Source of the DNA: Primula veris
Taxonomy: Eukaryota; Streptophyta; Magnoliopsida; Ericales; Primulaceae
Direction of reading: 5' to 3'
Assembly (NCBI GenBank): GCA_963682055.1
Contig: OY821740.1
Coordinates: 42,552,795 to 42,616,794 of the forward strand
DNA length: 64,000 bases
How positions within the stretch are numbered: position 1 is the first letter of the stretch; each line of letters begins with the position of its first letter. Shown piece after piece: positions 57,286-64,000 of the stretch. The notes under the pieces are model-generated. The model had not been told where the DNA came from and did not search any database. It saw only the letters and a program-made list of their open reading frames with translations. Made by a program: the position numbers and the translations under genes.

Positions 57286-59787
57286 TTTCACCTACCTGCA
57301 AATAATTCAATTAAGAAAAGAATGCAGTAAATTAGAAACATTAAGCAACACGGTTTCTCTTTAATTGACTAGTCTACCTAAAAAGAAGTAGTCTCCTAAG
57401 TGTCTTTTTCACCCGATTAGTTACTTTATTGTAGGTCTGGAAAGTTGGATACTGCCAATAAACGTGCTAGCCGACTAAAAACTAAAGGGAAAGGGTAGGC
57501 GCCATGTGAAAACATAAATAATTATTTAAAACACAGTGGGGAAGAAATGAAAGCAATATAACACAACACAAGCAATAATATCAATAACATTCATATTGCC
57601 ATGTTCACTGCATCGTTAGTTTGTTTGTTGTTTTGAAAAAACTTCATTGTAATTTCCAATATAAAAATGGCAGATCAATTATAAATACAATCATAAAAAA
57701 CAGAGATGCAATGGCAAAAATCTTTGATTAAAATTCATCGATCTTAAGGTGAAAATTAGAAGATGACCAACTATCTTCATGTGCAAGTCTAACAAAAAAT
57801 AAGACTCTAGTAAGACCAACTAAGGTCGGATTACGAATAAATTGGTAATCGTCAATGTTCTAAAAGGCGCAAGGCAGGTTTGAGGCGGAAATAGGTCGTC
57901 TAGCGGCCTAATGCCTAATCCTGACTAATTACACTTTACCATCGGCTAATCGCTTAATCCGGCCTAATCCACTACGCGTGTAGGCTCATCTTTTAAAACA
58001 CTTGTAAAACTATCAAGCATCACAGCAAAGTCATTATTTATATTTTTTTATGCTAAATGAATTCAATCAATTAACTACACCGACTTGTCCGCACAAATTA
58101 CTTTTTACATGTACCAAGTTTCACGAAGAAAGATACCTTCTGATACGGAATTTTGGGGTGAAAAAGTTTAGAACGAAACAATAACTTAAAATATGAAATC
58201 AAAACTCCTCATAAAACTAAGTAGGGACCTCGTGCTATCTCACCCTGTGCGAAAACGGATTCGACAGCAAAGGAGTTAGATAGGGCCTATGGGCTTGAAA
58301 CATGAAGACATTAAGTCAAGTTACATTTTATTATGAAATTGGACCTAAAATGAACTTTTTCTTTGGAGAAAGGACATTCAATGTATTTACTAGTTAATTT
58401 TTTTGGTCAAGCCAGGAACACTATACTCGGCAAAACGAAGCTGTCAAGGTTCTATTTAACAATACCATCAAATAACCTCAATAAAACCAATAGCAAAGAT
58501 AGAGCCCAGTCGCAAATGAAAATGACACAAATTAACTGACCAATATGTAAAGGAAAATTCAATATTCAATGTCAACCCATCACATGCTAAACATATCTGG
58601 ATCTGCAAGATTTAAACAAATGGAAATTGGTAATTTGGTGACCACTATGGTTTTTTCTTCCATACTACCTAGAAAATTAACAAGTTTTTAGAATGAATTA
58701 AATTGGTAGAAAGACTGTATTTAGAACATAATATGGGTATTGCGATCATTTTATATATAATCTAAATTAATTTGGGTATTAGCTGTAAGCCATACAGTAT
58801 CTATCAGGGTTATATGGGTATTACTTCAAAGTCATACTACTATATGATGAATTATATGCAAGTATGTAACCACAATCCCGAATCGCCTATCTTGACCTAG
58901 TATCAGTACATCTCGATTCCATATACGCCAACTCATGTAAAGTAATCCCTATCAACTAGTAGGCCAGCAGTTTTCTTCCATGTGTAATGATATATTCCAG
59001 TACAAGTAGGTTTAATTTTTTTTATTTTCCATAGAAAATGTAACTTTATAGAATTCTAGTCAGTGCTCCTATATTATTTAAGGTTATAGAGATTTATAGG
59101 GGACTCCTGTGATATAAACTTAAATCATGCATATCGGTTTTATATAAGCTCTTTATCTAATTAAAATAATAGAATATTTTATTATTCTTTATTTGTTACT
59201 CCTTCCACTGGTGTAAACGATAATCGTTTATCACCATCACCCCCTTCCCGTTATTTGCAATTAATCAACAATCAACAATCAACGATATAGAAAATCGAAT
59301 CGACAAATTTTCGTGAACAAATCGAAGAAAAATAAAAGATGGAGAAAAAAGATCCATTTAGGATGTATAACCCTAACCCAATGTGGTTTGAAAAATCGAG
59401 ATTGGACATAAATAGGATAGATGAAGAGGATATAAAGTGAAGAATATAGGTTAAAGTGGCTAGTAAGGTGGAATTGCGACAAGTTTTTTGGAAATGAGGT
59501 GCAACATCCGGAGACATGGTCTGCGAAAGGTGGGAAAATCAGAATAGATGAAATAGAGAGAGAAAGGGAAAAGATAAAATGAGAGAAAAATAATGCAGGA
59601 AAAGGTTTTAATTGTTGGGGTCCACATAAAATATTCCTATATTTTTCTCCAAATATAATTTTAACTTTATACATATATTTTGATGTATATAGTGACCGAT
59701 GATCAACTATATTTTCAAATTATGTATTAGTGTATAGATATAGTGTCTTTGTTAAGAAGATCTTACGAAGCAAGAGAACCACACACA

Positions 59788-60935
59788 ATAGAATCTTCAC
59801 AGCTATATAAGTGACTTAATATTGGGACCACAACAGTGGTGAACTTATTGGGACCATTTATGACACTGATGTATTAGAGCATATAGCTCATGCATTAATT
59901 TTAAAGGTTGTTATTCATCTCGAAAGAAAAGGCCAGGTTAACGTCACTGCTATATTCTGTTTGGTACAGAAGTACAGTAGCTTATTGATCATAAATCTTT
60001 TGGCACTTTTCTAGGCAAGATACTAACGGTTTATATTTAGAACTAGAATGATCAATATTAAAGATTAATATTCATCTCAAAAAAAGAAACATAAGTTAAC
60101 TTAAAAAAAAATCCTATTCATTATGAGTCCCCTAATAGGTACACAAGATACTGACTGTTTATGCTCTTAGAGTGATCAAGGTGATTTATGAAATTCAAAT
60201 CTTGTTGTTTAATACCTTAATTCTTATGCAACTCTATGAAACCTTTAATTTCATGAGGAAACTAGATTCGAAAAGAATTGACTATTTTGGGTAATTTAGT
60301 AGCTTATTTGAGGCTCAGAGAAAAGAGAAAAAAGAAAAGGTAGACAACTAGTAGTCTGGCTTAGAAATCGTTTCTAGTTTTTAACGAATTAGTAGGCCAG
60401 TAATAATTTGAATGTAATACATTCCAACATTATAATGATAACTTCTCCGTTTTTCATTTTCCATTTTATGTACTAGAATTAACTTTGAGAGTATCACCAT
60501 CAGCCTTATCAAAACACATTTTCTCTATAATTTTGATGAGTTAATAGAAAAAGAATCTTTGCATCAGTCTCATTTTGAGTTCTTTAGAAATAAAGAGAGC
60601 AATAAAATTCATCAACTAAAGAGAATATAAACCTTCTCTTTATAAGATAAAAATATTTTTTTATAATATTTCACTCTCTCTCTCCTACAAAATAACAAAG
60701 ATCAAATAATAAAACATTATTAAATAATCAATTTAAAAAATAGAATAGAAATACCGATAGATCACCAAACTTTTTATCTTGATTCGAAATCTTCGCAGGT
60801 ATATAAATGACTTATTAATACCACTGGACCACAACACTAGTGGGAGTAAGTTTTCTGGCCCCATTTATGCCACTATATGGCTCTACATATAGTTCGTGTA
60901 CTTATTTTATTAATTATTATTCATAAAAATCACAG
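59788..60935 (+). repeat. Diverged direct duplication inside FAD2 leader region
   Basis: Segments at about 59788-59945 and 60775-60935 share, in order, ATCTTC-CAG-TATATAA-TGACTTA, GGACCACAACA, TGG-CCCATTTATG and CACT, and ATATAG followed by TATTCAT. A second pair (about 60005-60080 and 60130-60200) may belong to the same duplication. Identity is moderate. Confidence 0.5.
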
Positions 60936-61204
60936 AGGATCTTAACAGAAAAATATTCTTATAAGTACAGAAATTTTAAAAGGGAACCTTTGATCAAATA
61001 AAAGAGATGCCGATAAGGCGATAATCATGTGCACACACCTCTTCCCTTCATTCATACACTACTTGAGTACATGGCCAGCCCTAGTGTAAGCCCAATAAGC
61101 CCTTGAACTTGGATGTCGTCGGATCGGTAGTTGGCAAAAAAAAAATCGTATTTTTAATTATTTTATAGAAATTTCGGTAAATGTGTATATATATAAAAAC
61201 ATAC

Positions 61205-61330
61205 TCGTTTAATAGCATATATCAAAGTGTGGTCTAATGGTAATTAAAGTATCGCATCTATCTTTTTCCCCTTTCTAGGTCATGAGTTGGAGTCTCCTTA
61301 AAAGGTTTAGATTTTAAGATTAAAACTCCC
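61205..61330 (+). mobile_element. Putative tRNA-derived SINE fragment
   Basis: GTGGTCTAATGGTAATTAAA (A-box-like, 61229-61248) is followed by TAGGTCATGAGTTGGAGTCT (B-box-like, 61277-61296) at a tRNA-like spacing. No CCA end, clover-leaf or A tail is evident, so this is not a tRNA gene. Confidence 0.35.
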
Positions 61331-62925
61331 TTTAACTTAAAACTTCTATTTGTATCATCTTGACAATAAGAATTTTATGTTATATTCACTATTTTTCCAA
61401 TACTCATCAATAAATTTCTTTCGAATTAAACTAAGAAGAAGGAGCTGATTTTTTCCCTAAACTTAGCTGCATAATTAATAGGGCCGGCCGGCCCTGCTTG
61501 AGTAAAGACCAAAACTCAGTCTTGTCCTCTAGTCTTTTTGTTTCACTAATCACTCTCAGAAGTACAAAGAAGTATATGAAATAGTGTAACAGAATACATC
61601 AAATTTATATAAAACTAGAATGCAACTCATTTTTCCTAGTCATTTTCCATTTCTTTTGAGGGCACATCAAATTTGTTTTCAAGTAAATGAACTAACTTAA
61701 TAGTCACAGCTATATTTAAATCTAACCAATGGAACTGCAGCATTTAATTAAGCAAATTGTGTACAGAGCTACTTTTAAGCACCTTGTGTGCCGACCTACT
61801 TTTCAAGTAAATGAACTAGCTTGTGTACAGAGCTACTTTTTCAGTCACATGCAAAAAGTCATTTTCCAATTTTATAAAATCACAACTACAAAAAGACAAT
61901 TCCTTGCCAGAAAACAGGCAATAAAGAACACTAATTCATTTATAAACACACATGGAATGTTGATGATTAAATAAAGAATCAAGGTATGCAGATGTACAAA
62001 AAGCAAAAGGGACAAAATCACAAAGGCAATGAAATAAATTATTATTTTCAGGAAACAATAAAAAAGAGAAGCCAACAATAAAGACAGAGATCTGCTGAGA
62101 ACTTAATTAAAAAGTTGGAACTCTGTTTGGTTTTTGTAATTTACTCTCTCCAATTGGCAATTTTCTCCTTCTTTTAGTATCGTTTGTTTTAAAAAATATC
62201 TGGCAGATTTCTCCTGAAATATTAAATTTTCTAAGACAATTTCATTTCCAGAAACATAGTTTCCGTTTTACAAATTGATTTGGTCCTTACTTTTATTTGA
62301 AATACCATCCTCCGAAGTTTGGAAAGATGACAGATTTGATTCCAAATTTTGACACAATTGATAGATTTTCCATCATGCCCATCATAGTTTAACATAAGAA
62401 GACGAATAAAAAAATATATAATTGATTAACTATGAAACCACACGGGGGGCTTTGGTAACACAATTTTTTTAGGTGACTTTTGGATTTTTTATTTTAACCC
62501 AAAATATATATTTCTATTAACATTTCATCAATTTTGGCAGTATTTTATCATTCGTAAACTAAAGAAATACCCAGCTTTCATAAATCATAAGCGTGTACAC
62601 ATATACCAATTTTCGAGATATCATTTCTATATAAAAGGAACAACAACAAAACCTGAAATACATGTATATATAGTTATACATGCCTAGATTAAAACCTCCA
62701 ATTTTTTTTTTAAAAAAGGACCACATTTTATCAAATTAAAGTCTAAACTCCGAAATAATAAATCTGAATAATAAACAATAAGCGTTAAAAAATGTGCCGC
62801 CGAATCCATGAAATGATGAATAAAAAATAAGCTCAAATCAGATAAAATTTAATCTGGATCTAAAAATGATAAATGCATGTGGAGAAAATAATCCGAATTT
62901 AAAATAGATAAATAATAGACTTACC

Positions 62926-63010
62926 TGGAGAAAAAAAAACTCCGACGAGATCTCTCTCTCTACCCCTCTCTCTCTCTCTCTCTGTATCTTTCTCTCTCTT
63001 TATGTGTGTG
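62926..63010 (-). other. Candidate FAD2 leader exon, GA-rich
   Basis: On the minus strand this reads as AGAGAG-rich DNA followed by ATCTCGTCGGAG and TTCTCCAG at the donor. Upstream (63160-63170, minus) is a weak TATA-like CTAAATAAAGG. The assignment rests on position and splice-site shape. Confidence 0.4.
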
Positions 63011-63299
63011 TGTTGTGAGATTATGTGCATGTACTTGTATGTATAACACATATGATATGATATGATGATGATGAGAGAGTGTTATGGTGTGTTGTTATTA
63101 TGTGTAATGAGCGGCTGTGGTTTAACTGAGGGGTACGTGGAATGCGCTAATTAAAAACCTTTATTTAGAAAAAGGAAAACCCACTTTTCTCTCCTCCGAG
63201 ATGCATGCCTTTCTTATTGGGCCCTACTAACCTTTTTTATTTATTATTTATTAAATACTAATACTCCCTCTATGGTTCTTTCATTTCATTATTTTTTTC

Positions 63300-64000
63300 A
63301 TTTTCACCTGCTAGTTTTGATTTGTGACACTAATGTCTCCCATAACGTTTTTGTTTTTTGTTTTTTTTTGAATTGTGAGAATTATAAATACTCCCCTACA
63401 TTCATTAAGTACTAGTTTTGATTTGTGACAGTAATATGCTCCATAAGTTTTTTTGAATTGTGAGAATTATAAATATTCCCCACATGTTTATTCATCGAGT
63501 ACTGGTTTAGATTTGTGAAAGTAATGTGCTCCATAAGTTTTTTTTTTTGTTTTTTTGAATTGTGAGAATTATTAATACTCCCCACAATTTTATTCATTAA
63601 GAATTTATTCAGTATTATCATGTCTAGTTCTGATTTGTGATAGTAATGCCCTCCACACGATTTTTTTTTTTAAATGTCAGAATTATAATTACTCCCCACA
63701 TATTCATTCATTAAGAATTTATTCAGTCTCACCCGATGTAATTTTGATTTGTGACGGTAATGACCCCCACACATGCTCTCGTTTTATTGAATTGTGAAAA
63801 TTATAAATACTTTTACAGGTTTATTTATTTAGTATTTTATTCAGTTTCACAGAGTGTAGTTTTTATTTGTGACAATAGTCAATAGTGCCCCCACATGGAT
63901 TTATTTTTTGAATTGTGAAAAATTGAAAATTATAATTACTCCTCGCATGTTTATTCATTAAGTATTTGTTCACTTTCATTTATTTTAGTTTTGATTTGTG
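63300..64000 (+). repeat. Tandem array of ~90-130 bp units, open at right edge
   Basis: At least six units begin with TAGTTTTGATTTGTGACAGT or a variant, continue with AATG-GCTCCATAAG, a T run, TGAATTGTGAGAATTATAAA and TACTCCCCACA, and end with TTTATTCATTAAGTA. Unit starts lie near 63313, 63412, 63502, 63622, 63738 and 63856. A seventh starts near 63984 and is cut by the window end. The units are diverged and vary in length. Confidence 0.85.

Larger units (their letters stand above)
57296..62924 (-). other. Probable FAD2 5' leader intron (about 5.6 kb)
   Basis: The minus strand shows TATTTGCAG|GTAGGTG ten bases before the FAD2 ATG, so the leader is spliced. The best matching upstream donor I see is TTCTCCAG|GTAAGTC ending the exon at 62925, after a GA-rich stretch. 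The interval between holds no credible gene, only repeats (a pseudo-palindromic GCCTAATC-rich patch at 57858-58010, diverged duplications at 59788-60935, a SINE-like piece near 61230). A nearer donor cannot be excluded. Confidence 0.45.

Noticed and set aside
59272..59674. Minus-strand ORFs of 81 and 131 codons in the FAD2 upstream region
   Set aside because: Phe/Leu/Ser-rich chance frames without a domain; the region is better explained as leader intron.
61229..61297. tRNA gene near 61.2 kb
   Set aside because: The A-box and B-box words are present but stems do not pair and the anticodon arm is missing.
63300..64000. CRISPR-like repeat array
   Set aside because: The units are adjacent and diverged with no constant repeat plus unique spacers, and the DNA is plant nuclear.

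Overview
This window is plant nuclear DNA. It is AT-rich, and nearly every gene is split by short GT-AG introns. It encodes plant-typical proteins: an ER oleate desaturase of the FAD2 type, trichome-birefringence-like acetyltransferases, a DC1 protein, a clade-D-like PP2C and an actin with the canonical plant intron positions. Protein similarity points to a core eudicot; I cannot name the species. Exon coordinates come from reading splice sites by eye and checking that every junction keeps the frame. They are models, not transcript-verified.

Layout, left to right. 1-5.4 kb: repeat-rich DNA with a GC-richer, CT-rich island behind a TATA box (415-840), a TTTATGCAC-type degenerate array (2770-3218) and a RING-H2 fragment (3526-3729). 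5.4-10.6 kb (+): SR-rich protein with a C-terminal SMAP domain (RSRC2-like). 12.5-14.5 kb (+): F-box protein with a hydrophobic N-terminus. 15.2-19.7 kb (-): O-fucosyltransferase-family protein in six exons. 20.7-24.3 kb (-): hydroxymethylglutaryl-CoA lyase in eight coding exons, ending in Ser-Lys-Leu. 24.3-27.1 kb: divergent intergenic region with two MITEs. 27.1 kb (+): GIP1/MZT1, 66 aa. 28.4-38.8 kb (-): three tandem TBL genes of identical two-exon structure, with a DC1-domain gene on the + strand between the second and third. 38.8-43.4 kb: gene-poor, with a complete solo LTR (40125-41467) flanked by the duplication ATACT. 43.4-46.9 kb (+): actin. 48.4-53.9 kb (-): PP2C with a leader intron and a repeat-filled first coding intron. 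56.1-57.3 kb (-): FAD2, intronless in its coding part, with a leader intron that probably reaches to about 62.9 kb. 63.3-64.0 kb: a roughly 90-130 bp tandem repeat running off the right edge.

The genes do not form a pathway or a biosynthetic cluster. They are an ordinary mix of housekeeping genes (actin, GIP1, HMG-CoA lyase, FAD2) and a local tandem expansion of cell-wall acetyltransferase genes. Much of the remaining structure is repeat-derived: a Stowaway-like MITE family with four or five members, a hairpin MITE, tRNA-derived SINE-like pieces, a solo LTR, and several tandem duplications inside introns. I found no wholly new system. The most checkable observations are the peroxisomal-type C-terminus on HMG-CoA lyase, the TBL triplet (one copy with an altered catalytic-block neighbour), the solo LTR, and the repeat arrays.
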